A stretch of 29,349 nucleotides of DNA from a virus, in IMG/VR virus record IMGVR_UViG_3300024062_000039, positions 1-29,349 of that record. One strand, written 5' to 3'. Positions 1 through 7,100 of the stretch are shown piece after piece. Below the pieces are notes generated by a model. That model saw only the letters and a program-made list of their open reading frames with translations, had not been told where the DNA came from and searched no databases. The position numbers and the translations under genes are program-made. The stretch's first letter is position 1; each line of letters starts with the position of its first letter.

Positions 1-29
1 GGGGTCGCTCCCTGCCAAAAGTATCTAGT

Positions 30-58
30 TTTACACATTTTATTAAAGTAGTTATTAC
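30..58 (+). promoter_or_regulatory. Possible weak promoter before the ParB-methyltransferase gene
   Basis: A TTTACA box at 30-35 is separated by 17 bases from TATTAC at 53-58, which resembles a sigma-70 promoter with a poor -10 box. The methyltransferase GTG start follows at 70 with a G-rich ribosome site at 59-64. The first 69 bases hold no other gene that I can see. The gene could equally be read from upstream outside the window. Confidence 0.25.
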
Positions 59-69
59 GGGGGGTTACA

Positions 70-1908
70 GTGCAAGCTATTAGAATACCTGAGGGTATTA
101 AGACAATCGAAATCAAAAAGTTGAAATTGTATGAGAATAATGCTCGTACTCACAGCCCTGAGCAAGTGGCTCAAATCGTAACTTCGATGCGTCAATATGG
201 ATTTACTAATCCGGTTTTGGTTGGTGCGGCTGATAACGTTATTGCAGGTCATGGCCGAATCGAAGGGGCTAAGATTTGTGGAATGACTAAGGTTCCATTT
301 ATTCGCCTTGGGCATTTAACGCCCGAACAAACTAGGGCCTACGTTTTGGCTGATAACCAGATAGCTTTGAACGCTGGTTGGGATGAAGATTTGCTAGCTA
401 AAGAGTTACAAGATTTATCGGCTGGTGATTACGATCTAAGCTTCATGGGTTTTGACGATGATTTTTTAGAAGAAATGTTAGGAAATGATTTAGGCTCACA
501 GTTAGATAATAAATCGGTTTTAGATAAAGACGATGAGCCTGAAGAAATAAAAGAGCCTGAAGTTTCAGAAGAGGAAATAAAGGCCGAAGAAATTCCAGAG
601 GTAGAAGAAAATAAACACGATGTTAAAGTTGGCGAAGCTTGGGATTTGGGCGCGAGTAAATTAGTTAATGGCGATTGTCTTGAATCTTTAAAGGCGTTGG
701 AATCTGATTCGCTAGATTCGTTGGTGACTGATCCCCCAGCTGGGATTTCATTCATGGGGAAAGATTGGGATGATGATAAAGGCGGCTCGAAGCAATGGAT
801 TTCTTGGATGACTGAAGTTATGGCCGAGTGTCTTAGGGTTTTAAAACCTGGCGCTCATGGTTTGGTTTGGGCTATCCCTAGAACTTCTCACTGGACCGCT
901 ACCGCTTTAGAGGATGCTGGCTTTGAGATTCGTGATGTAGTCACTCATTTATTTGGTTCTGGTTTTCCTAAGTCTCACAATATCAGTAAGGCTATTGATA
1001 AAGAGGCTGGGGTTGAGCGGGAAAAAGGGTTTAGGCCCATTGCATATCCAGATTCAGACTGTTGGGGAACGCCTAACTCAAGCGGCGAAGATATAAAAAC
1101 GAATGATAAGATATATAGCGATAGAAAATCAATGAAATCAAAACCAGGTATGATTGAAACCGACTATGCAGCAACCCCCGAAGCAAAAAAATACGAAGGA
1201 TACGGCACCGCCCTAAAGCCAGCTTCAGAGCATTGGATTTTAGTTAGAAAACCTTTATCTGAAGATACTATCGTTAAGAATGTTTTAAAGCATGGAACGG
1301 GTGGGATTAATATTGATGGGTGTAGGGTTGATGCTGGCGATCAAGATTCTTTAGAAAAAAATTGGGATAGGGTGCAAAGCGCAAAAAGAGGCGTTTCAGC
1401 GACTGGGCTTAAACCTGTAGATTTGTCGGATAGAAAAAAACAAGGCCGATTCCCTGCCAACCTAGTTCTATCCGGCGATGCGCCTGAGTTGTTGGATGAA
1501 CAGAGTGGGGAGTTGACTAGTGGCGCTAGTAAATCATCATATATTCAGAAGGCATCAGAAAATAAATCAATGTCAGGAAATAATTATGAAAGAAAAATGA
1601 AGGATAGAGATGCTGATTCCGGCGGAGCCTCCCGTTTCTTCTATTGCGCCAAGCCCGCAAAATCAGACAAGGGCGAAATCAATAATCATCCAACGGTAAA
1701 ATCTACAAAGCTAATGAGATATTTTATCACCTTAGTAACTCCAGAAAATGGAAAGGTATTAGATCCGTTTTTAGGTTCGGGAACTACGCTTATAGCTTGC
1801 CAGCAATTAGAGAAAGATTGCGTAGGCTTTGAAAAGGATCCCCACTATTGCAGCGTAATAATAGAACGCTGGCAAAACTTCACGGGGGAGAAAGCTTGCC
1901 GCCTATAG
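70..1908 (+). CDS. ParB-like nuclease domain fused to beta-class DNA methyltransferase
   Basis: The protein likely methylates DNA at N6-adenine or N4-cytosine, protecting phage DNA or marking it around packaging. Residues 10-130 resemble the ParB/Sulfiredoxin fold, with an IAGHGRIEGAK segment (58-68) like the ParB GHRR box. An acidic Glu/Pro-rich linker spans about 152-182. The methyltransferase follows: catalytic motif IV is DPPA at 221-224 in place of the usual DPPY, and the AdoMet-binding motif DPFLGSGTT is at 565-573. Motif IV before motif I places it in the beta class. The start is GTG at 70 behind a run of six G. The 3' end overlaps the small terminase gene, so the two are probably co-translated. 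ParB-methylase fusions next to terminase genes are common in tailed phages. Target sequence is unknown. Confidence 0.88.
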   Translation: MQAIRIPEGIKTIEIKKLKLYENNARTHSPEQVAQIVTSMRQYGFTNPVLVGAADNVIAGHGRIEGAKICGMTKVPFIRLGHLTPEQTRAYVLADNQIALNAGWDEDLLAKELQDLSAGDYDLSFMGFDDDFLEEMLGNDLGSQLDNKSVLDKDDEPEEIKEPEVSEEEIKAEEIPEVEENKHDVKVGEAWDLGASKLVNGDCLESLKALESDSLDSLVTDPPAGISFMGKDWDDDKGGSKQWISWMTEVMAECLRVLKPGAHGLVWAIPRTSHWTATALEDAGFEIRDVVTHLFGSGFPKSHNISKAIDKEAGVEREKGFRPIAYPDSDCWGTPNSSGEDIKTNDKIYSDRKSMKSKPGMIETDYAATPEAKKYEGYGTALKPASEHWILVRKPLSEDTIVKNVLKHGTGGINIDGCRVDAGDQDSLEKNWDRVQSAKRGVSATGLKPVDLSDRKKQGRFPANLVLSGDAPELLDEQSGELTSGASKSSYIQKASENKSMSGNNYERKMKDRDADSGGASRFFYCAKPAKSDKGEINNHPTVKSTKLMRYFITLVTPENGKVLDPFLGSGTTLIACQQLEKDCVGFEKDPHYCSVIIERWQNFTGEKACRL

Positions 1909-2450
1909 TTTCATTATCAGCTTATGCGCGCCACCGTAAATTAAATGTTAAGACGGTTCGCGATGCTATCGACCAAGGTCAGATCACAGCCGAGAGAAAA
2001 GACGGCAAGGTATTTATAGATCAAGAATCTGCAGATAAAGAATGGCTAGAAAACAGGGCCTCAAGGGGGCACTTATCACCAGGCGATAAAAAGAAACCTG
2101 ATAAATATGCAGCGGCCAGAGCGTTAAAAGAACAAGCCAACGCCGAGCTAGTTATTCTAACACTCGCAGAAAGAAAAAAGAGTTTAATAAAAATCGAAGA
2201 GGTTGAGCGCCAGGGCTATGAAATGGCTCGCCGTATTCGAAATTCAATTTTAAATATTCCTGCTAAAATATCCCCCTCACTAGCCGCCGTGGTTGATCCT
2301 CATGAAATGGAAGTGATTCTATACCGTGAGTTAAATCAGGCCCTTGAGGATTTATCGAAAATTAAAACTAATGCCCCGGTTGATTTAAGCGATAATGATC
2401 AAGGGGTAGTCGATGACCAGAGTGCAAATAATTCAGAAGTTAAGGGCTGA
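1896..2450 (+). CDS. terS: Terminase small subunit (Nu1-like)
   Basis: This 184-residue protein fits the DNA-recognition subunit of a lambda-type terminase. An N-terminal helix-turn-helix-like stretch (VSLSAYARHRKLNVKTV, roughly residues 5-21) is followed by a wing-like KDGKVFID segment, and then by a Lys/Glu-rich helical region. That is the layout of phage Nu1/DUF1441 proteins, which bind the packaging site and recruit the large subunit. The frame is open upstream to a TTG at 1848, but the TTG at 1896 has a strong ribosome site (GGGGGAG, 5 bases before it), so I start there, 13 bases inside the methyltransferase gene. The large subunit is not adjacent: a minus-strand operon lies between them. 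Confidence 0.72.
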   Translation: MPPIVSLSAYARHRKLNVKTVRDAIDQGQITAERKDGKVFIDQESADKEWLENRASRGHLSPGDKKKPDKYAAARALKEQANAELVILTLAERKKSLIKIEEVERQGYEMARRIRNSILNIPAKISPSLAAVVDPHEMEVILYRELNQALEDLSKIKTNAPVDLSDNDQGVVDDQSANNSEVKG

Positions 2451-2574
2451 GTTTAATAGGCTGGGCCGAGATGAGTTTATGATTCAAACCTTTGCTAGCT
2501 TGATCCTTACTTTGAGGCGATTGAAACAGGATGTTAAAGATACAAAGCGAAAATCAAATAAGCGAGCGCCATAG
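2413..2574 (+). CDS. Small basic protein of unknown function (53 aa)
   Basis: ATG at 2413 has a good ribosome site (AAGGGG at 2401-2406, 6 bases before the start) and reads 53 codons to TAG at 2572. The product is basic and helical, ending in a Lys/Arg-rich tail (KDTKRKSNKRAP). It overlaps the last 38 bases of the small terminase gene in another frame, which is typical of translational coupling in phage. I do not recognise a family. A packaging accessory role is only a guess from position. Confidence 0.5.
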   Translation: MTRVQIIQKLRAEFNRLGRDEFMIQTFASLILTLRRLKQDVKDTKRKSNKRAP

Positions 2575-2710
2575 GGCTTTAACTGAAATGGCTTGGAATC
2601 CTGTTAAGCATAAACAAGACGGATCGCTTTGGGTTAAGGGTTGCGCTTGTGGCCAGGTGGTTTATTGGTTTATATGCTCAAAGGGTTTTATTTGGGATTT
2701 CCACGATTAA
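2531..2710 (+). CDS. Small unknown protein with CxC motif (59 aa)
   Basis: ATG at 2531 reads 59 codons to TAA at 2708. The ribosome site is poor (ACAGG abuts the ATG). A shorter start at 2588 is possible. The C-terminal half is rich in aromatic residues and contains a CAC pair and a later Cys (GCACGQVVYWFIC), which suggests a small folded or metal-binding peptide. Its last 23 bases overlap tail-to-tail with the minus-strand gene ending at 2688. No family recognised. Confidence 0.4.
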   Translation: MLKIQSENQISERHRALTEMAWNPVKHKQDGSLWVKGCACGQVVYWFICSKGFIWDFHD

Positions 2711-2999
2711 GATTTTGCCCGTATTCTTTGATAACTTTCTTGGCTATAGTCAGAGCCGCCTTATCAACCTCATAGAATGAATCTATATGTTTAATCCAAT
2801 TTCTCACCGTTAAATAGGCTAGGTTTCTTATGTCGGTATTATCTTTCATGCAATTAATATCATCTTGAAAGAGATCATCGCCGATTAATTCCCATGAATC
2901 TTCAGCTTCACCATTTTTAGTCAGCCATTTTTTAGACATTCTTTTTTTAAAGAGATTTGCCTTTTCTTCGCTTTCGAATAAATGCGCCCATACTCCCAT
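2688..2999 (-). CDS. Unknown protein, last gene of the minus-strand operon (103 aa)
   Basis: The reading frame starts at ATG 2999 with a strong ribosome site (AAGGAGAG) upstream on the minus strand. The product is mixed-charge and helical, with several Trp residues (GVWAHLFES, DSWELIG, VRNWIKH) and no membrane segment or signal peptide. It is the last and longest gene of the six in this operon. I do not recognise a family. A cytoplasmic accessory function is the most that can be said. Confidence 0.6.
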   Translation of the reverse strand: MGVWAHLFESEEKANLFKKRMSKKWLTKNGEAEDSWELIGDDLFQDDINCMKDNTDIRNLAYLTVRNWIKHIDSFYEVDKAALTIAKKVIKEYGQNLNRGNPK

Positions 3000-3017
3000 G
3001 ATACTCTCCTTAGTTTG

Positions 3018-3185
3018 TTAAGATTTAACGCCTTTAGCTTCTTTCCATTCATTGAAAATCTTTAAGAACATATCGCTAGCCTTGTGGCCATAAGCTTCAC
3101 ATAATCTATCGAAGCTATCCTTGTCATTCTGATCACAACTAAAGCCTCCAACTATCGCAGGGTTTTTATATTTTTTCGCTGGCAT
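3018..3185 (-). CDS. Small unknown protein (55 aa)
   Basis: ATG at 3185 is preceded by AGAAGGAG at normal distance, one of the best ribosome sites in the window, and reads 55 codons to TAA at 3018-3020. The peptide starts MPAKKYKNPAIV and ends in an amphipathic helix (FLKIFNEWKEAKGVK). It overlaps the preceding gene by 20 bases in another frame. No family recognised. The ribosome site and gap-free packing argue that it is real. Confidence 0.5.
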   Translation of the reverse strand: MPAKKYKNPAIVGGFSCDQNDKDSFDRLCEAYGHKASDMFLKIFNEWKEAKGVKS

Positions 3186-3339
3186 TATCTACTCCTTCTT
3201 CTATTGCTAATTCCATTGCCTTTGTAGCTAGGTTTATTAGAGATTGAACTTCATCATTAGTGGTAACTTCTCCATGCTTTAATTCATATACCCTTAATTT
3301 TTTTATAGCTGTCATTAGGTGGTCCGATATTTCTTTCAT
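3166..3339 (-). CDS. Small unknown helical protein (57 aa)
   Basis: ATG at 3339 has AAGGA about 8 bases upstream and reads 57 codons to TAA at 3166. The product is predicted all-helical and slightly acidic (MKEISDHLMTAIKKL at the start, NLATKAMELAIEEG near the end). Its ATG overlaps the stop of the gene before it by 4 bases, so the two are coupled. No family recognised. Confidence 0.5.
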   Translation of the reverse strand: MKEISDHLMTAIKKLRVYELKHGEVTTNDEVQSLINLATKAMELAIEEGVDNASEKI

Positions 3340-3542
3340 TGGCTTTTCCTTTCGCTGTTATCGTAAGAGTGTTTTAATTCGGTTATCATGAATCCGTGTA
3401 CCTTCTCGGGGATATCGTTAAGCCTTATATATCTATGTTCGCCTAATACTTTGTAAAAAGAGTAACTAAAAAATTCACCATTCTTGCCAATGAATCCCTT
3501 GGCTAGTATTCCGTTTATGATTATTGAATGGCTTGTTTTCAT
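3336..3542 (-). CDS. Small unknown protein (68 aa)
   Basis: ATG at 3542 overlaps the stop of the upstream gene (ATGA), and its own TGA overlaps the next ATG. It therefore sits in a chain of coupled genes. The product begins with a beta-rich part (HSIIINGILAKGFIGKNGEFFSYSFYKV) and ends in a charged tail. There is no signal peptide or membrane helix. I do not recognise a family. Confidence 0.5.
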   Translation of the reverse strand: MKTSHSIIINGILAKGFIGKNGEFFSYSFYKVLGEHRYIRLNDIPEKVHGFMITELKHSYDNSERKSQ

Positions 3543-3763
3543 TTTTGATCAAACTCCAGGGTATAGCGCTCCTCGCCTTTGCGAGTTATTTTATACTTTA
3601 TATCGTATCTTGTTACGGCAAGTTCTAACAATCCATCTTCAACTAATTTATTTGAAATTAATATTTCTTCGCCAGTTAGATTGTTTCTATCCCAACCAGA
3701 ATCGCCAAGGTTAATTGAGAATTGTAAAATACTCATTTGTTTTTTTGTTAGTTTATTTTGCAT
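3539..3763 (-). CDS. Small winged-helix-like protein (74 aa)
   Basis: ATG at 3763 has GGGAG about 8 bases upstream. The layout resembles a winged helix: a first helix (TKKQMSILQFSINL), a helical part containing ISNKLVEDGLLE like a recognition helix, then a hairpin-like YKITRKGEERY, reminiscent of the wing of MarR/PadR-type proteins. It could be a small DNA-binding regulator of this operon or of packaging. The assignment is from pattern only, and no family match was tested. It is coupled (ATGA) to the next gene. Confidence 0.5.
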   Translation of the reverse strand: MQNKLTKKQMSILQFSINLGDSGWDRNNLTGEEILISNKLVEDGLLELAVTRYDIKYKITRKGEERYTLEFDQK

Positions 3764-3787
3764 TTTGTGACTCCCTTAGTTTGGTTG

Positions 3788-3803
3788 AGGCCCCGAAGGG
3801 CTT
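3788..3803 (-). terminator. GCCC-TTCG-GGGC hairpin after the first minus-strand gene
   Basis: In the minus-strand RNA the arms GCCC and GGGC (3790-3793 and 3798-3801) flank a UUCG tetraloop, directly after the TAA of the 3942-3802 gene. A further A-U and G-U pair extend the stem. No U-tract follows in the minus direction, so it is more likely an mRNA stabiliser or partial attenuator than a full terminator. A near copy lies at 10796-10811. Confidence 0.45.
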
Positions 3804-3942
3804 ATTTTTCAGATTGTACAATTTTAAGAATCCTAAGTTCTTTAAGCCTTCGCTTCATTGTCTCAACTACTTTTGGATCAGCTTCAATTTCTGCAGGGTG
3901 TGGGATGATCTTGATCTTGGTTTTTTTCGTTTCGTTGCTCAT
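3802..3942 (-). CDS. Small basic unknown protein, first gene of the minus-strand operon (46 aa)
   Basis: An open frame reaches a start at 4005, but ATG at 3942 has GGGAG about 8 bases before it in a leader (GGGAGCAACAAAATG) almost the same as that of the 3763 gene, so I start there. The 46-residue product is Lys/Arg-rich (KKTKIKIIPHPAE, then KVVETMKRRLKELRILK), suggesting a basic helix. No family is recognised. A nucleic-acid-binding role is a guess. Confidence 0.45.
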   Translation of the reverse strand: MSNETKKTKIKIIPHPAEIEADPKVVETMKRRLKELRILKIVQSEK

Positions 3943-4018
3943 TTTGTTGCTCCCTTTGTTGGTTATATATCTCTTATCGACATTTTTAAAAAATAAATTA
4001 GACAAACTTAATCGGCTA

Positions 4019-4051
4019 ATAATAATAGCTACTTATAAGCCCTATTATTAT
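4019..4051. promoter_or_regulatory. 10-bp perfect inverted repeat in the divergent promoter region (operator candidate)
   Basis: ATAATAATAG at 4019-4028 is repeated inverted as CTATTATTAT at 4042-4051, with a 13-base spacer. The right arm overlaps the best -10 box of the minus-strand operon. The arms are AT-rich, so chance is possible, but the placement between two divergent transcription units suits a repressor site. Confidence 0.4.
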
Positions 4052-4076
4052 ACAACCTCGGATAATTACATAATAA
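4047..4076 (-). promoter_or_regulatory. Candidate promoter for the minus-strand operon
   Basis: On the minus strand a perfect TATAAT (4052-4047) is preceded at 18 bases by TTATTA (4076-4071), a poor -35 box. Transcription would begin near 4040 and give a leader of about 100 bases before the ATG at 3942. Confidence 0.35.
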
Positions 4077-4083
4077 CAGGCGG

Positions 4084-4113
4084 TTACAACAATTGATGCA
4101 CAGTCTATATAAT
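4084..4113 (+). promoter_or_regulatory. Candidate promoter for the large terminase and head genes
   Basis: TTACAA at 4084-4089, an 18-base spacer and a perfect TATAAT at 4108-4113 form a sigma-70-like promoter. Transcription would start near 4120, leaving only about 10 bases before the terminase ATG at 4131, which has no clear ribosome site. That points to nearly leaderless translation from this promoter, or to read-through from another. Confidence 0.4.
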
Positions 4114-4130
4114 TCTGCTAGTTTAAAGCC

Positions 4131-7100
4131 ATGCCTTACACTCAAGCCCTAGCAAATGGCCTAAAACCGGATCCTATTTTAACTGTCAGCCAATGGGCCG
4201 ACAAATATAGGTATCTTTCGACTAAGGCATCAGCCGAGCCGGGGAAATATAGAACCGATCGAACGCCATATCTTCGCGAGCCGATGGACGCTTTGAGTCA
4301 TATGAGTACCATTCGTGAGGTTATTTTTAAAAAAGGAAGTCAGGTCGGGGCACCGCTTGCGCTTGATACAAAGGTACCTACTACCGATGGTGTCAAAACA
4401 ATGGAATCAATTGAGGTTGATGATTTTGTTTATGGTTCTGACGGTTGGCCTGTAAAAGTTATTGGCAAGTCTGAGGTTTTTAAAGATCAAGATTGCTATG
4501 AAGTTACTTTTGATTCTGGTGAAGTTATTAAATGCGATTCTAGGCATTTATGGACTTTAGAAAAGTCTAACCTTAAAGGGAAGTTTCAGACAGTTACTAT
4601 CTCAACGGATACCCTGTTAGATACATATAAAAAAAGAGATCGCAATGTATATAGATTGCCTAATATAAAGCCGATGATTTCTTGTGAGGCCGACCTTCCT
4701 ATTGATCCTTATACGTTAGGGGTTTGGCTGGGTGATGGTCATAGATCACAGAATAGAATATGTGCTGGCGCTCATGACTCTGATGAAATAGCTGGTTATA
4801 TCCCTTATAGAACTAAGGTTGAGAGTGAGCACAGATCAGTTAAAAATATTTTGATTGATCCTAGAGATGAAGTTTATTGTGTACGAGGCCATAGGTTTGA
4901 TGTAACTGGAAAGAATAAGCATGGCCGTTGCTCTGAATGTCATAGAATTAGATCAAACGGTGGCCAATTACCTGATAGAAAGCCTTCTTTTTACGAAAAA
5001 ATAAAAGAAAATAATCTTTTAAAGAATAAACATATCCCAGAAAAATATTTATATTCGAGCCTTTATCAGAGAATTGCTTTGCTTCAGGGCCTTATGGATA
5101 CTGATGGTTATTGCTCTAAAGATGGTTTGTGTGAGTTTAGCAATACGAACGAAAATATTTCTAGAGGTTTATTTTTTATTCTTGGTTCTTTAGGGTTTAA
5201 GCCTAGATTTAAGGTTAAAAAACCAAGGAGTGATAATAGGAAAGAGTTGTTTATAGTAAGGTTTACGGCCTATGCTAGTGATCCGGTTTTTAGATTGGTA
5301 AGAAAAAAAGGTAGGTTAAATAATTCTGGTAGAATTTTTGATACTAAATATAGACGGATATCAAAAGTTGAAAAGCTAGATAAAAAAATTGATACGGTTT
5401 GCATCAAGGTAGCAACGGCGGATTCGTTATTTGCGATAACTGATTCATTTATACTCACCCATAATACTGAAATGGGCAATAATTGGATTGGCTACGTTAT
5501 GGACTACGCGCCTGGCCCTATGCTGGTAGTCCAGCCCACGGTTGAGATGGCTAAGAAGTTTTCAAAGCAGAGACTGGAGCCATTGGTTGACGAAACGCCT
5601 CGGATAAAAGAAAAAATCGCAACCAAAAAATCAAAAGATTCAGATAATACGTTAATGAGCAAATCATTTCCCGGCGGAACGCTTTTTTTGACTGGAGCTA
5701 ATAGTAGTGCAGGGCTAGCCAGTATGCCCGCAAAAGACCTCATGTTAGACGAAGTGGATAGATATCCGGCGGACGTAAACGGTGAAGGTGATCCTTCAAA
5801 GCTAGCGAAGAAAAGACAGGCAACATTTTCCCGGCGGAAAACTTTAGAAATCTCAACGCCCACCGAAGATACCACTTCGAGGATTACCGCAAGCTTCGAA
5901 ACTACCGATAAAAGATATTATTATATCCCTTGCCCCCATTGCGATCATGCTCAAACCCTTGTCTGGGAGCAAGTTCGATGGAAAAATGATTCTCATGTAG
6001 GTGCCTGGTATGAGTGCATCGAGTGCGAAGAAAAAATCGAAGAGTGGCAAAAAACCAAAATGCTCGAAAAGGGTGAGTGGGTTGCTACCGCTGAAGCGAT
6101 TGATCCAAAGGTTAGGGGTTATCACTTAAACGCCCTGTATTCCCCTGTGGGCTGGTATTCGTGGGCCGATTGTGTCAAAGATTACCTCGAAGCTTTAGGC
6201 GATCAGAAGTTAATGAAGGTCTTTGTGAACACGGTTCAAGGGCTTTCGTTCAAAGATATGTTAGAGCAACCCGATTATAAAAGATTATGGGAGCGATCGA
6301 GATCGCCATCTTATAAATTCGGTACCGTTCCACGTGAAACGTGCTTTTTGACTGCAGGGGTTGACCTTCAGAGGGATAGAATAGAGCTAGAAATAGTTGG
6401 ATGGGCTAAAAATCATGTCTCTTATTCCATCGATTACATAGTTTTAGACGGCTCTACCGATCAACCACAAGTTTGGGCCCAGTTATTCGATGTCTTAAAT
6501 CGGGTTTATCCTTGCCAGGATGATCCAACACGGGGCTATAAAATTGCAAAAACTGCGATCGATACGGGTTTCAATACTCAAACCGCTTACAATTGGATTC
6601 GTAAAACAAAAACTCTCAAACTCATGGCTATCAAGGGTAGGGACGAAAGGGATACCGCCGTTTCTATTCCTAAGCCGGTCGATATAAAAATAAAAGGGCG
6701 TGGAGTTATAAAGAGGGGTTTAAATTTAAGCATCCTTGGTGTTAATATGTTGAAAGAAGAACTATATGGTTGGCTGGTCTCGGACGTTCCGGGTGAAAAT
6801 GATCCCATTCCTAGGGGTTATTGTAACTTTTTGCCTTATGGTGAAGAGTATTTTAAAATGCTAACCGCTGAAGCCGTTGAGACATCTATCGTTGGGGCTA
6901 AAGAAGTCCGAAAATGGAAAAAGCTATACGATAGGAATGAGGCGCTTGACTGCCGAATTTATGCAAGGGCCGCAAGTATAAGCCTTGGGAGCGATAGGTT
7001 TCGCGATTCTAACTGGGATTCGATGAAAACTAAAACCCATTTTATTAAAAAAGAAGATCAAGGCGCAAAAGAAACCGCTAAAGAAATAAAAAGTTCACCC

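Noticed and set aside
429-755. Ser-rich antisense frame over the methyltransferase linker
   Set aside because: The Ser runs are the complement of Glu/Asp/Lys codons in the acidic linker.
3484-4096. Several plus-strand open frames inside the minus-strand operon
   Set aside because: They are hydrophobic, Phe/Leu/Ile-rich complements of the minus-strand genes, mutually overlapping, and lack ribosome sites, while the minus frames have good ones.
4353-5465. Reading the insertion in the terminase as a group I intron or a pseudogene break
   Set aside because: The frame is continuous through both junctions, with intein blocks at both ends and His-Asn-Thr at the downstream junction, so protein splicing explains it.
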